Shown: piece by piece, positions 46,941 to 63,382 of the stretch
How positions within the stretch are numbered: the first letter of the stretch is position 1
How the letters are laid out: the number at the start of each line of letters is the position of its first letter
From: Symsagittifera roscoffensis
Taxonomy: Eukaryota; Xenacoelomorpha; Acoela; Convolutidae
Assembly (NCBI RefSeq): GCF_963678635.1
Contig: NC_087062.1
Location: 86,775,845-86,839,844 of the forward strand
Length of the DNA stretch: 64,000 nt
Reading direction: 5' to 3'
The notes under the pieces: generated by a model
Databases searched by the model: none
What the model was told of the DNA's origin: nothing
The model's input: the letters and a program-made list of their open reading frames with translations, nothing else
Translations under genes and position numbers: made by a program

Positions 46941-49900
46941 CTAGCACCAGCCGTCGAATCAATCTGGTCAAAAATGCAGTTTGAAAAAGATGTTTTGCTG
47001 ATTTAAGCTATTCGAATTAGAAAATGGAAGTAAAGCCTATGAAAATATTAAATTGTTATGTGAGTCTACTGTGAAGCTATTTTTTGTTCCATTTTATAGA
47101 GAAAAAGAGATAAATAAAGACTTTTTGGCTACCTTCGCTTTCCTCCCTCTGATTCGAATTTCAAAACAATAGTTTTTATAGTTTTTATTGTTCCGACTTT
47201 CGAAAACTAGAGGAACATGCATGCTCGGGTAGCTTTTTTTCAGAACTCCTAAAAAACTCGGTCACTCGGGAAATCGATCTTATGATCTGCAAGGGGCCAG
47301 CTCAGTTTGCACACCACTGCAATATCATACCATGCGGATGACTTAAACTGCTTCTTTTATTATCCCGCACTACAAAATCATTCCAAAGTGAATTGAAGCA
47401 GCTAATTGGTTTTATTAACTCCATAAACTGTTGTGCTCAAGCTTAAAAACTACATGCCATTTTTTGATTATTTTTCTTGGTTGGATAATGTTGCTTCACC
47501 CTTCAGCAATGAGCACGGATCTTGGGGGCCTCAAACATCCGATCTTCCGATTGAGAGCGGAGACGTAACCACTTCGTTAAAGCGACTCAAAACTTATGGG
47601 TTACTATAGACGCTACTTTGCGACTCAAAGTTATTTGGCTGTGAGAAAGGATGTCAATAAGGCTACTTGCAGCTTACATGCTATTTTTACAAAAGGATGC
47701 CAGTTAAACTAATGGCACCGTTAAACTCTTTATTCATGAAAAAGAGTATCAATTCAACTCAATTTTTCTAGTGAGAAAAGACACACAAAAAACTACTTGC
47801 AAGATGAGACTCCAATAAAACCCCAAAGAACTTTGAGTAGGATTTACATTCATGGCAAATTTTTCCGAATGGCCTTGTATATCGAATCCATCACCATTTA
47901 ATGCATGAGTGTTTGGTTTCAGTGCATCAGCTAGTTACGGGAGTTCTAGATTTTTGTCAATTTTATTATTCAATTTAAGTTTTTTGCAGGTGTTCAACCT
48001 GGCCGGAAACCAGGCACTGAGGACCTCGTTGCAACTAAAGACATTCTAAAGAGTTCGAAAATTTTAGTACTCGAATTAACAGATTTTTGATTGAATGTAG
48101 GTTGCTTAGTGAAACTTTAATATTTTTGAAGCACTGAATTCAAGTTGAAACAGTTGGATTTATCAAAATTTTCATAAGTTTTTGATTTTTTAAGTTGAGA
48201 GATTGGAAAATTTAAGGTGCGCTTTACTTTCAGTTTTTCCAAAATTGCGACTCCAATAGCTTGCTAGTTTAAATTTAATTGAGACCAACGAAGTGATCGT
48301 ACTGTACTGAGGAAAACTAACGAAAGCAAACTTGAATGAAAGTAAAAGCTTATAAATATATCACAAATTGCTAACGGCGGAATTAGACAAGAATTTGAAC
48401 AAAATCAAAATGAAGAACGTCAAACCATAGTAACCAAATATCATTATGATAGAAACATTAATCTTAGCATGGTTTTTCAAGCCGTTAAGAGCAAAGCAAA
48501 TCAATTTAAAAATGAAACAAAATAAAAACCTAGAATTTGCAAAAAACGGATAAAATGGACTGTTTGATTTTAATTTTTGACGTTTATCGACTTAGAGGAT
48601 TGATAGAAAATCTCGAGCTCGTGTTTTGAAATCAATCTCTTTTAAATAAAAGATAGAAAGAATTTAGGTTCAATATTAAAGCTTCTTTCGTCAGCGGAGA
48701 TATATAGTTACGTATGAAAATTAAATGAGATTGTACTTTGAAATGTTTTAAAAATAAATTTATCAGCAGCGAAACCTCAAACCTGACATTAAAAATTTGC
48801 GTTGTTAATCTTCTTAAAAGCGTCCGCTAAAACATTTTAAATTGAACTGTCGCCATTGTTTCTACATCATTGAAGGGTTTCAAAAAATTAATTGGGGTAA
48901 AAACTTTAATTTCAATATTTTGATTGAAAAAAAACTTGAGCATCATGTTGTCTGCTTGACAATCAAAGACTAGCAAACAGAGTGATCCGCGTCACTTGCC
49001 ACCCAAATCATCAAGCCAAAAAGTCATTAGAAATTTTGGAGCCAGTCAAGTCGTAGAGTAAAAAAGTAAGCCTTATATGGAAACATTTGAATAAATTTGA
49101 ATTTAAATATATTTTGAAAATTTTATTTAGTTTTTGTAAAATTCAACCAATCAGATTCAAGCAGTACAATTTGATTTTCAAAAAATCAAAAACACCAGAT
49201 TTGGTCCGTAAAAGAGTGCAGAGTCAATGTCAAAAAACTAGATAGCTCACTTCAACGTACTAAGGTCTTCGTTAAGAATTTTAATAGTTTTTGTCGATTT
49301 TGCTTTCAAAAGTTCAGCAAACTAGCATGAGTCGGACTAGCATTGATTAATGTACCCTTGAAGTTTTCAGTTGATCTCAACTAATGGTGTTAATGTCTGA
49401 CGTTTTGTGTTCTGCCCATCCAAATTTGGCAAAGAAAATAAATTGGGGCTTTTTAAATTTGCTTCACTCAAAATCAGGTACTATAAATGAAAGATAAATC
49501 GTTCACAGCCGTGATTCGATTGATAATTTGACTAATGAAAACTTAGATTAGTAAAATGGGTTAAACGTTAATGTGGAACGCATTTGGACTTTGTTTTGGA
49601 TTTTTTTGCGAAAAAAATTAAACCCAGATAAAAAAAATAAAAAAATGAGGCTTTTTTAGTCGATATTGTTCAGTTTGGCCTCCTATCTGAAATCAATTTT
49701 GAGCATTTGGAAACAAATTCAATCTCTTATACTAAAAATCTAGGTCTCTTTTCTTCAGTGTAGGGGGAGGGGGGAGGAGGTTAGGGTATCAGCAGAAAGA
49801 CCCCGAAAAAGTGCGACTCATGTTAAAAAAAGCATCGCACTTAAAAAAAATGATCAAATCAAAACTAGATACAACCATTAGGTATTACTGATACGTAATT

Positions 49901-49952
49901 GAGTTCAAAGAAAAAATAATGTATTATGCTTTTTTAATGATTGTCTTCTGCA
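46941..49952. other. Non-coding AT-rich region with old repeat fragments
   Basis: No gene is supported. A fragment of the TIR element family (ATTGTTCCGACTTTCGAAAAC then ATGCTCGGGTAG) lies near 47190-47240. The block at 49380-49540 resembles 50400-50560 (TTTGGCAAA, then CAGGTACTATAAAT or CAGGTACCAGAAAC). Confidence 0.45.
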
Positions 49953-50126
49953 AGCTCGTCGAGGACATAAATATGCTATTTCGACAAACGTTTTCATGAC
50001 GCAAAAATTATCAATTTTTGTTCGACTTGGGTTTGCTTAACAAAATTGAAATAAAAAACTTTCGAGCCTTTTGTAGCGATAAACTTAATCATAATTGATC
50101 CAGCGTATTTTTGTCCTCGACGAGCT
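49953..50126. mobile_element. 174-bp inverted-repeat element
   Basis: AGCTCGTCGAGGACA at 49953-49967 is perfectly inverted at 50112-50126, with partial pairing continuing inward (TAAATA against TATTTT). Non-coding. It could be a tiny MITE or a hairpin RNA relic. Confidence 0.6.
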
Positions 50127-50739
50127 GGTATTCTAGTGTTGTTAATTAAACGGTTGCCGTAACGTCAATGGTAAAAACCTTACAGGACAGCTTTATCTGA
50201 AACTTAAACTTGCGAGAAAAGCTTTGTGATAATTATGTTTTTGGAACGAATCCATATAAATAAAGAAAGCTTGTAAAATAATTGAAAAGTCCATTTGCAA
50301 TTTTTAAGGTATCAATCAGTTCAAATACTTTTGAATATTTTTGATAAACTAACCTCTATGACATCTTGTCGAAAAAAAAACGTTTCTTTACTTTATATAA
50401 AACATAGCAAGGCCTGAAACTTTGTATTCTGTTCACCTAAACTTGGCAAAAAACTGCTAAAGGATGATTTTAAAAAAAAATTCACGCGCAAATTCAGGTA
50501 CCAGAAACAAAATTGAATTGTTCAAAGTCACGATTGGATCGATATTCAGATTGTAAAGAAACCGAAAAAAGAAACTAACTTTTTTTTTGAAAAATTTCAA
50601 TTTCCGAAATTCAAAAAAATATAGATATGACTTGAGCTCTTTGAAAACTTTTTAATTGGCACTTTTTGACTAAATCAACTCAACCCGAGAAAACTGGATC
50701 AATATATTAAATTTGAATCCGCTGAAAAATAAAATTAAA

Positions 50740-51770
50740 TTCAATTTTTGAAACAAGAAAACGATCACGTGTTTTTTCCGCCATTTCAGTTTTCATCGTT
50801 GGAGAAGGCATTTTGCCTACTTTGCATACTTACTATGTTCATCGACTCTTGTAAAATTTTATCAGTATCGCAGTATCGAAAAAAAAAACCGGTGAAAAGT
50901 TTTTGCCTTTCAGACACAGTTCGAGCGAGTAAGAGCTATAATAGGAAAAACTTTTTTCAGCCGTGGAAAACTCAGTTTCACTCCATTAGAACTGAAGTTG
51001 GAACTTGCGCTAAAACTGGAACCACAATTGGAACGCAGGCAAGACAGGAATAGAAAGTAAAAACAAGGGTAAAAAATTCGAAAAACTGTTTTACACAAAC
51101 TTAGAAAAATTTTCGGATAAATTTATGTCAAGGATATATTTTTCCTTTTCGAGAGAAATGAAACAAACAAATAGTATGAAAAAAGTGCTGAAAATTAAAG
51201 GGTCTCCGCCCAAACATTAATTTTTCGATGAGCCACTAAAACAACTTCAATTTTTCCCATACAGGGACAATTTTCTGTTTTTCGGCCACGAATAATTCCT
51301 TGGGGTTAAAACTTCTTAGTTTGCTGCCAAATTTGCATGAATTTTGATGCGCATCATCAGCTTCGTAGACCACATTTGTAGCGCTATAGGATGGAAAATT
51401 TCCTCGTCTTGGACATAACTGTTCAAAAGATTTGTATACGAATTAGTGTAGTAAAAAGTTTTTCTCAAGTTTCCTGGTATTTTCTATTCAAGTTAAGTAC
51501 AGTTAAGGCAATAAAAATAAGAAAAAAGATATCTAAAAGAATATTGGAAACGTGTAAATAAAACTATATCTACACTCACAAAAAAATTTGAAACAAACAA
51601 TTGTTTATTTAAAAAAAAAATTCCAACTTTCAAATCTAGGAGAAACTAACACTTCAAAGTCTTTTCAAGAAAATTTTATGATTGACGCATTTTTCAGAAA
51701 ACTAGCCCGATAGGAGAAAACAGGATCATCAAGTAAGCTATATATTCCGCTGAGAAATCATTCGCGGTGG
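50740..51770. repeat. Old duplication, copy 1
   Basis: Ordered matches to 52560-53500, offset about 1.7 kb. They include CATCGACTCTT, GTTCGAGCGAGTA, a TATATTTTTCCTTTTCGA block (51134), GAATTAGTGTA (51440), and a GACGCATTTTTCAGAAAACTAGCCC block (51684). Part of the start and end also resembles 58390-58610. Confidence 0.6.
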
Positions 51771-52559
51771 TTAACGCCATTTGCTCTTTCCTATCTAGAG
51801 AGCGTTAGTCATTTGGGGAAAAGCCTATGGCAATCTTGTTAGAAGAATAGTTAGAAATTCAATGAATGCCACGAAACAAAAAAATACTGATTTGTTTTTG
51901 CAAAATAATCATCTTACAAATTTCCAAAAACTATATGGTGCCTCAAAGGATATAGAAGTTGAAGAACAGTTATTGATTGAACCTTTTTTTTGATTAAATT
52001 AACCAAAACTGAGGAGTAACGAAATGTGGATTAATGTTTAAACGTAGCTGGAAAATTTAATAATTGAAATCCATTTTCTAAATTAGAATTTGATCCAATT
52101 TTTCATGACCTCAGCGCTTTTGCTGTTAACTAGTTGAGTTTACATTTCTTTTAACAAACGAAATTAACTGACCTTTAGATCAAACATCAAAACACGAAAA
52201 ACAAAACTTGAGCGTGAATAAATTTCATGAAAAAAATCATAACGACCTTTATAAGATACTTTACTACGTTTATTGATTCTTGAAAACGTATACACCTGGC
52301 ATCGAACCATTTCTGGCACAATGAGTGCATGCAGCAATGCACGTTAATTCCGCGGAAATATATCTCATGCTTTTTGAAATCTCAAAAACGAAACCTAGCC
52401 ATAGCAATGAGCGGTTTCTCTTGGAAAAAAACGATCTCAAGATAAATAAAAACATAATCTATTTCAAGGTCAAAAACTACAAGTTTGAAATTTAAAAGGA
52501 CAAAATTACCTAGATGGCACCATACATGAATGCACTTTGGTGTATGAGTATGAATGCAC

Positions 52560-53500
52560 TTCTTTTGTAATTAGAGCCTCAATACTTATACAAGAGTCTG
52601 AATTCATCGACTCTTAAAAAGCCTTCTCAGTATTGCAGCAGCGGTAAAAAAAGTTTCGAACGAGTAGGAGTTATAAACGGAGAAAATTTTTAAGCCGTGA
52701 AATATTCAAATTTACTTCATTAGATCTTAACTGGATCTTCGTGCAGCGCTTTCCTCCGCAATGGAAAGTTAAAACAAAGGTAAACAATTCGCAAAACTGT
52801 TTGACGCAAAATTTGTGAAGTTTCTAGATAAGTTATTTTAAGGGATATATATTTCCTTTTCGATAGAAACAAATCAAATTAGTATGTAAAAGCGGCTAGA
52901 AAACTAAAAGGGTTTCAATCCAAACCGTTTATTTTGGATGTGCCACTAATATGAGTTCAATTTCCCCCTGCAGGGTTAAATTTCCAATTTGGGGCCAGAA
53001 ATGTTTTCTTGGAGTTGAATTTTTCTAGTTTGCAAGCCACTCCAAAATGTTGGGGTATTGAATTGTATTTCGTTGCATAATTTTGGATGCGCATCAAAAT
53101 TTTGTGGCTTAAATAAGTCGCGCTATATGCGAATAATTGAATCTGTTCGAGATTCCTATACAAATTAGTGTATTATTTTTTTGTTAAAGCTTTCTGGTAG
53201 TTTTTATACAAAGGGCAATATAATTAAATAGAAAGATATACAGTAGGGAGTCAAAAAATAAAACATATAGACACAAAAAAAAATAACAAAAAGTTGTTAT
53301 TTTTTTAAAGTTTTTTCAACTTCTGAATTTCGGCGAAACCACTTCAAAGTTTTTTGAACAACTTTTTATGATTGGCGCATTTTTCGGAAAACTGGCCCAA
53401 TAAAAAAAAACTGGGTTGACAAGTAAATTTATTTTATTCCGCTGGAAAATCGAAGTCATTCGTGTTTTTCAAGCAATTCGATTTTTCCTACTGTAAGAGC
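52560..53500. repeat. Old duplication, copy 2
   Basis: Partner of 50740-51770. It shares CATCGACTCTT, TTTCGAACGAGTA, ATATATTTCCTTTTCGAT (52846), AAATTAGTGTA (53163) and GGCGCATTTTTCGGAAAACT (53374). Both copies are non-coding. Confidence 0.6.
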
Positions 53501-55288
53501 GTTAGTTTCCTTGCATTCAACAAATTAATTTGAATTGAACTAAAAAAAATCCATTTAAAGTCAAATCTAAAAACTTCAAATTTCAACATAAACAAACTTA
53601 GAGAGAGACCTTCTGGAAAAACACAACCTCAATAAACGATATCTCACTTTATCTGAGCTATCACTTGAAAATGCACGAATGAGTAATGATTTATAGCTCA
53701 AGTAACGGTAAAACATAGGAAAATAAATTTGTGGGTAAGGTTTTATGGAAATCTTGTCAGTATTTACCTAATTTAATCTGAGAAACGAAAATACTCAGAC
53801 CAGTTTTTCTCGAGACTGGGATAACTTTCGAAAAAATTTCAAGAACCCGTATTACGGCTGAAAGGGGTTCAACATGATACGACAGTTGATCATCTTCAAC
53901 TTTTGTTTTGAGGTAGTCAAAATTGGCAGAAAAAAACCAGACCATTCGACATAGTTCTTTTCAATCACGAAGAGGGTAGTCGGATAAACGTGTCATAACG
54001 GTAATTGATTAAGAACATGGTAAAACAATTCTGCACCCACTTTGCCCCGTTGATACTATAGGTTGTATTCATTCAAGAAAAAGGTTGTATTCCAGCATTA
54101 ACCAAAAAAATCCCGAAAAAAATTAACATGAACAAAAGGTTGATGAAAAAACACGACCCGAAAATCAGGATTAACAGCACATTGAACAGATAAAGAAAGT
54201 TTCCCAAAAATTTAAAGAAGAAACAGAGCCAACAGACAGTTAGCAGAGATCCATTCAAAATAAAATAAATGGCCTCAAAGTCTTTAGAATTTCAGGAACA
54301 ATTAATGATTGACACTTTTTTTTGATTAATTAACCAATTGAGAAACAAGGATTAATGAGTAAACTTTTTATTCCGCAAGCAAATTTCACACAGAGGCGAA
54401 GCTGAGCTACTAAATTGTCACTAAATTATCAAGCTACTAAATTGTCAGTGAGATGGAAATATTTAAGAGAAAAAAAAATAGAATTACCAAAAGTTCGATC
54501 ACAGAAAAACAGACGACAAACACAACAACTAGCAATAAGCACACTTTTTGTATTTCCCGAGCGTTCACTAAGCCAGCAACACGTGGATAGACGCCAATAG
54601 ATCCGAAAACCAAAAATGCTGAAGGAAATGGTTGTCATAAAGAAAAGAAAAGTCAACATTTTTTTTGAAATACGAAAAATTCAATCTCTGAAAAACAGAG
54701 AGAAAACTAGCCACTAAAATAAAACAAAATTTAAGTATTTTTTAAGCGTTCACTAAGTTGATAAGTCGTAGTTAGAAGCCAATCAATCCAAAAAAAATGT
54801 CACGGGAAATTGTTCTCATAAAAAAATTCTGAGCGATTAAAAAGTTTGAACTTCTAAGCTTTATACAACAAGCCAAGCAAATTTATTTTAAACATGAATA
54901 ATCACTTCTTATCCTTATGCCGATGCAAAATAAGCTCACTAAGCGGACAAAACAAGAGCCGAAATCATTTAAAAATGACAAAACGATCTCGAAACAGAAA
55001 CCTAGTCATAGCGATGGGCGGCTTCTCTTGGAAAAATGATCTCGAGATGAAAAAATAAATGCCTGGGTAAGTAGATAACATTTTGTTGATATTATCTTTT
55101 TCAAGCTGAAAAACTTCAAGTTTAAATTTGAGAATGAAAAAATTAATTAGATAGCACCACCAAATTTGTTCACAGATAAAACATTATATACAAACAGCCC
55201 ATTTATACCTAATTAATTAAGCCGAGCAGTTTAAAGTTCTTTTTGAGTCTATATTCAAACTTTCGCTCCAGACCCGTGATGACAAATT
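53501..55288. other. Non-coding region downstream of the lipase gene
   Basis: No exon is recognised. The sequence at 54960-55060 resembles 52370-52440 (AAACCTAG.CATAGC, then GGCTTCTCTTGGAAAAA). Short strings such as AGAGGCGAAGC at 54393 recur near 40982 and, in variant form, 57879. The lipase 3' UTR must lie at the upper end of this stretch. Confidence 0.45.
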
Positions 55289-56584
55289 CTAAAAGCTGAT
55301 CAGAGATGAACTATCTGCTCCATTCGCGGTAGTTTCAGATGACAGGTAAGGATGCTTTTGCAAGATGAAATTATATTTGATAATTGAGTGATCTGCTATT
55401 AGACTCTTGAACAACACCACTTTGTTATGAACAGCTTCACTCTCTATTCTCTGCACGGCCAATTCGTCGGTGTCAGTAATCGATATTCTATAACACGTTC
55501 CTGGATGCTGGAGGTATAAAAACTTTGACTGTAGTTTGCTATCCAACAATTTGTGATATTTTTCAACTTCGGCGGCATCATTCCGTCTTATAAGCCCGAC
55601 TAGATTTAAAGGCGTTGGGTTGGTTTCGTCCAAACTCTTGATATCTGTTATAAATTGCGCCAATGTTGCCATGCTAGCTCGTGGAACTAAATCACCGTTA
55701 TTTACAAATATATGTACACTATCCAGAACATTTTTTGCCAGCTGTTCCGATGATTTATAGACAGGAGGCGGAGCCAACGCTACGCATTTTACATCCCTGT
55801 CCTTTAAAATCCCACTCCAAAAGGTGTCAAGGTAAAACCTCAAAGTCATCAAAACTGCGGTGCCTCCGCCTAAAGAGTGACCTGTCAGAACCACTCCATA
55901 TTGCGGGTACTTTTCTAATGCTTTCATGAAGCCACCTTTAAAGTTTTTTTCCATAGCCAACACTGCGGCTATAATACCACTATGCGCGATTCCGTCACAG
56001 AAGGGTTCATCATCACAAAGCATATCGGTAACTGCGTCCTCGATTGAAAAGGTGCCTCGAATACAAATCACAAATTTCTTCAAAGTATGATCAACTGTGA
56101 GAGTGAATTTAGGCAAGTTTATATCGATTGATTCGCTCAAAACTTCGCCCGGTTGCCGAGTCAAAAACCCGTGAGCTACAATATCGGTTGGAAGACAACC
56201 GTAAACTTCTTTGATCCTCGAAATTGCCAGTGGCATACTTTGGTTCAGCTCCGGCCAGATGTCATACACCTTTGAAGAGTAGCTCGCACATTGACGCACT
56301 AGTTCAATCGGCATACTTTCCGGAAGGTCGAAAGTTGCGTACGAACTTTTGCGCCATTCCACGATTTCGTACAATTCGTGGCATTTCCACAAGAGAGTGG
56401 CACAAAGAGGCAACGAGGTCTTGAATTCTTGATTGGCTTCCTTCTCTGTTTTCTCAGAGTTCAAAACTTTGACTGCTAGTTGATAGATTTTCTGACAAGA
56501 AAACACAAGATTTTTCGTTTCTGAGGGCACAGAATCAAGAATATTAAGACCCCAGTCCTTAACAAACTTCATAGCAAAATCCAT
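55289..56584 (-). CDS. Class 3 lipase, diacylglycerol lipase-like, single exon
   Basis: An intact 431-codon frame from the ATG at 56584. It carries the alpha/beta-hydrolase features of the sn1-specific DAG lipase group: IRGTFSIEDAVTDML at 175-189, the nucleophile elbow GHSLGGGTA with Ser237, the acid Asp298 in VNNGDLVPR, and a probable catalytic His399 in IADHSI. Such enzymes hydrolyse ester bonds of diacylglycerols or related lipids; in animals DAGL makes the signal lipid 2-AG. Unlike DAGL alpha and beta, this protein has no four-helix membrane domain: its first 90 residues are soluble and helical. It is therefore a short, probably cytosolic or peripheral family member. It has no intron, unlike the neighbouring ISWI and GPCR genes. 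It may be a retrocopy, or simply an intronless gene. The frame is intact, so selection is likely. The gene lies about 530 bases downstream of the ISWI stop on the same strand. Confidence 0.9.
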   Translation of the reverse strand: MDFAMKFVKDWGLNILDSVPSETKNLVFSCQKIYQLAVKVLNSEKTEKEANQEFKTSLPLCATLLWKCHELYEIVEWRKSSYATFDLPESMPIELVRQCASYSSKVYDIWPELNQSMPLAISRIKEVYGCLPTDIVAHGFLTRQPGEVLSESIDINLPKFTLTVDHTLKKFVICIRGTFSIEDAVTDMLCDDEPFCDGIAHSGIIAAVLAMEKNFKGGFMKALEKYPQYGVVLTGHSLGGGTAVLMTLRFYLDTFWSGILKDRDVKCVALAPPPVYKSSEQLAKNVLDSVHIFVNNGDLVPRASMATLAQFITDIKSLDETNPTPLNLVGLIRRNDAAEVEKYHKLLDSKLQSKFLYLQHPGTCYRISITDTDELAVQRIESEAVHNKVVLFKSLIADHSIIKYNFILQKHPYLSSETTANGADSSSLISF

Positions 56585-57110
56585 ACTAATAAAAACTACA
56601 TAACTGTATCTGAATCAAAACAAAAACTTGCGTAAGTAACAAAAGAAAGGCAATTCAAACTTCGACTCAAATGTTCACTTTAACAGAAGAAAAACGGCGT
56701 AGAAATTAAATTAGTAAGAACAAAAATATGAATTCGATTATTCATCACATCGGAAACATTGATAGGCATTACAAAAGTAAAGTTTTCGCAAAACAACACT
56801 AATTTTCGATGCACTAGAAAAAAATCTTCATTTATCGAAAACTTATTTGATCGCAAATCGGATTTCTTTAACAGAATATCCATCATCTTAACAAGCTACT
56901 TCTATTGTTCAGCAAATGGGAATATTCGCTGAAAAAATTTGCCTAGCAACGAAACTCCTCCTTGCACTTGAGGGGGAAATCAATAAAGAGATCCTTTAAA
57001 TCCTAAAGATCAAGATATTACAAACCTTTTATACGTTTTACTCAGAGACAGAAAACAATTTATAGTCACTTCAAAAAGTTCATGCATTTCGGCGAGGTAG
57101 AAATTCAAAA

Positions 57111-61540
<4,430 letters not shown>

Positions 61541-61918
61541 CTAGAAATCATTAGTAACAATAAAGACATATATGTGAACACAATTAACTTATTCGATGCC
61601 TGATGAAAAAGCTACAATGGACCATGTAGACAATTTCTACCTTAAGCAAACAAAGTGAACGATCACTCCCTAGAACTAGACGGAAAATTCAGGGTGAAAA
61701 ATAAAGCATCACGTCAGCATACATTAAATTAATGCCAAATTTTTGGCAGCAATTAAATGACTTCAACAAGTAAATGATCCAACTGAATTCCTTTAGGGGG
61801 CAAATTCTCCACTTTGCCCGATACGGCTAGTGTTTATGGTAAAAAAAATATGGACACATTTTGAAACAAGAAATATAAATTCTGGTCTGAGACTAATTGG
61901 ATGCTAAAATGAACAAGA

Positions 61919-62200
61919 CTGCTCGTATCAGGGCAAAGCCCTGAATGATCCGACTGCCTTTTAAGGTTTATGGAGCAGCAGTAATAACATAGAAAATTAA
62001 ATGAAATAAAATTTTAAAAAAATTTTCTAAAATTTGCAATTTTTTATGAAAATCAACCCCCCACACGCCATATACAGTACAAAAAGACAAATTTCGTTCC
62101 TTGTAACAAATCAATTCTGGCAAATAAGCTTCGTTCAACCAATTTAGAACGATTTATGAGACGGATTAAATCTCCGCTTACGCGTTAATAGCGCGAATTA
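61919..62200. repeat. Partial TIR element copy
   Basis: Nearly collinear with 39857-40140 in the same orientation: GCTCGTATCAGGGCAAAGCC, TTTTAAGGTTTAT, CACGCCATATA, CTTGTAACAAATCAATT and GGATTAAATCTCCGC...ACGCGTTAATAGCGCG. Only the left part of the element is present. Confidence 0.82.
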
Positions 62201-62222
62201 TGAGTTAGATTTTGAGTGTATA

Positions 62223-62420
62223 ACTCATAGAGTAATTTCGGATAGGGTACACCGTCTGCTCGTCACGCTATCTTATTTTCGGCCGGATAGATTCGTGCAA
62301 CTTCTTAGTCTAATACCGATCCTAATCTTACTCTTATACTATCTAGTCTCAGGTTGTTTAACTAGTCTCTGCTAGGCTCAATAGATCTAGGGTATACTGG
62401 TTTATTGCGGCTGCTGAAGC
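62223..62420. repeat. Dispersed repeat, copy 2 (partner at 33478)
   Basis: Matches 33478-33640 in order over at least 120 bases. It directly follows the truncated TIR element, which hints at a composite or nested insertion. Confidence 0.6.
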
Positions 62421-63299
62421 ACTCGGGAGAGTCCAACTAATTTCTAAGTTAAATTCAAATCTCTCTGGTGCTGAAATTACAAGTAACTTCAGCACTTACA
62501 AATAAGTGGGTTGTTAGTTAGATGGATCATGATTGGTTAATATTAAATACTTTACATTGGTAAAATATCTAATTTATCCAATCATAAAATGTAGTTTAGA
62601 TCAGGTTCCACCCATCCGGGTTTTACAGAGTTTTTTAGAATAGTTCTTCGGTTAATTTGAAGGATGGATGATGGACGTTGGTATTTGGCGAACATCATAT
62701 TTTTCTTCCGTTTCTTCTTTGTTAAAGAAGTTCCAGGAAGCTGGAGTTAGGGACATAAGACGTTGTGTCTTCTAGTGACAACGACTAAGTCTCTGCAACA
62801 AAATCAATTCTGATTTCAGAATGGTTGGCTATGTCAGGTTTTTCTGTTCTTCGTGGAGAACTTCTTTTGTGTCTGATCTAGTTTAGGAATGGCGTGGAGA
62901 TTGTGCGTGGAGGGGATGCCTGGTTACTCGGATCTGTACGTATACTTGAACATCGAGGTGGTCATTGGTCTAGTTCAATGAAGTCCTTTTCTGCGAAGTA
63001 GAGTCGTACTCTAAATCCTTTGAGTTGTGATTGTGAGCGGCATATTGATTGTAGTTGGCCATTCTTTCTCGAGTGTAGTGAGGTCGTTTTGTCTTTGGAT
63101 GTTCGTCCTTGGTGTTGTATTCTGATCTATGTATTGCATAATGTAATTTACATTTTATAAAACTTTTATTAGTTTAATATTTTTTAATTATGATTTTAGT
63201 TAGTTGTTTTCACAAAAGCTTTTTGTTTTAGTTCAGTTATTTTGAAGAGTTACTCACCCTTGAGTAGCTCTTATTAAAAATAGGAGTGTGGTCACAAAG

Positions 63300-63382
63300 C
63301 GTGGATGTAGCGCGGTGGGTTAGGCCGGCTATAGAGCATGCTCAGGACGTCCTTCCTGGTGGGTTAGGCCAGGAGTGGGAGT
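63300..63382 (+). repeat. tRNA-like SINE head, copy 2 (weak)
   Basis: TAGCGCGGTGGGTTAGGCC, then AGCATGCTCAGGACG, resembles a tRNA box A region in SINEs. The string GGTGGGTTAGGCC repeats near 63357. Similar sequence occurs at 46165. No clear box B or tail is seen. Confidence 0.4.

Noticed and set aside
56680-56886. Short minus frame between the ISWI and lipase genes
   Set aside because: It has no homology I recognise and sits in the 5' flank of the lipase; it is probably a chance opening.
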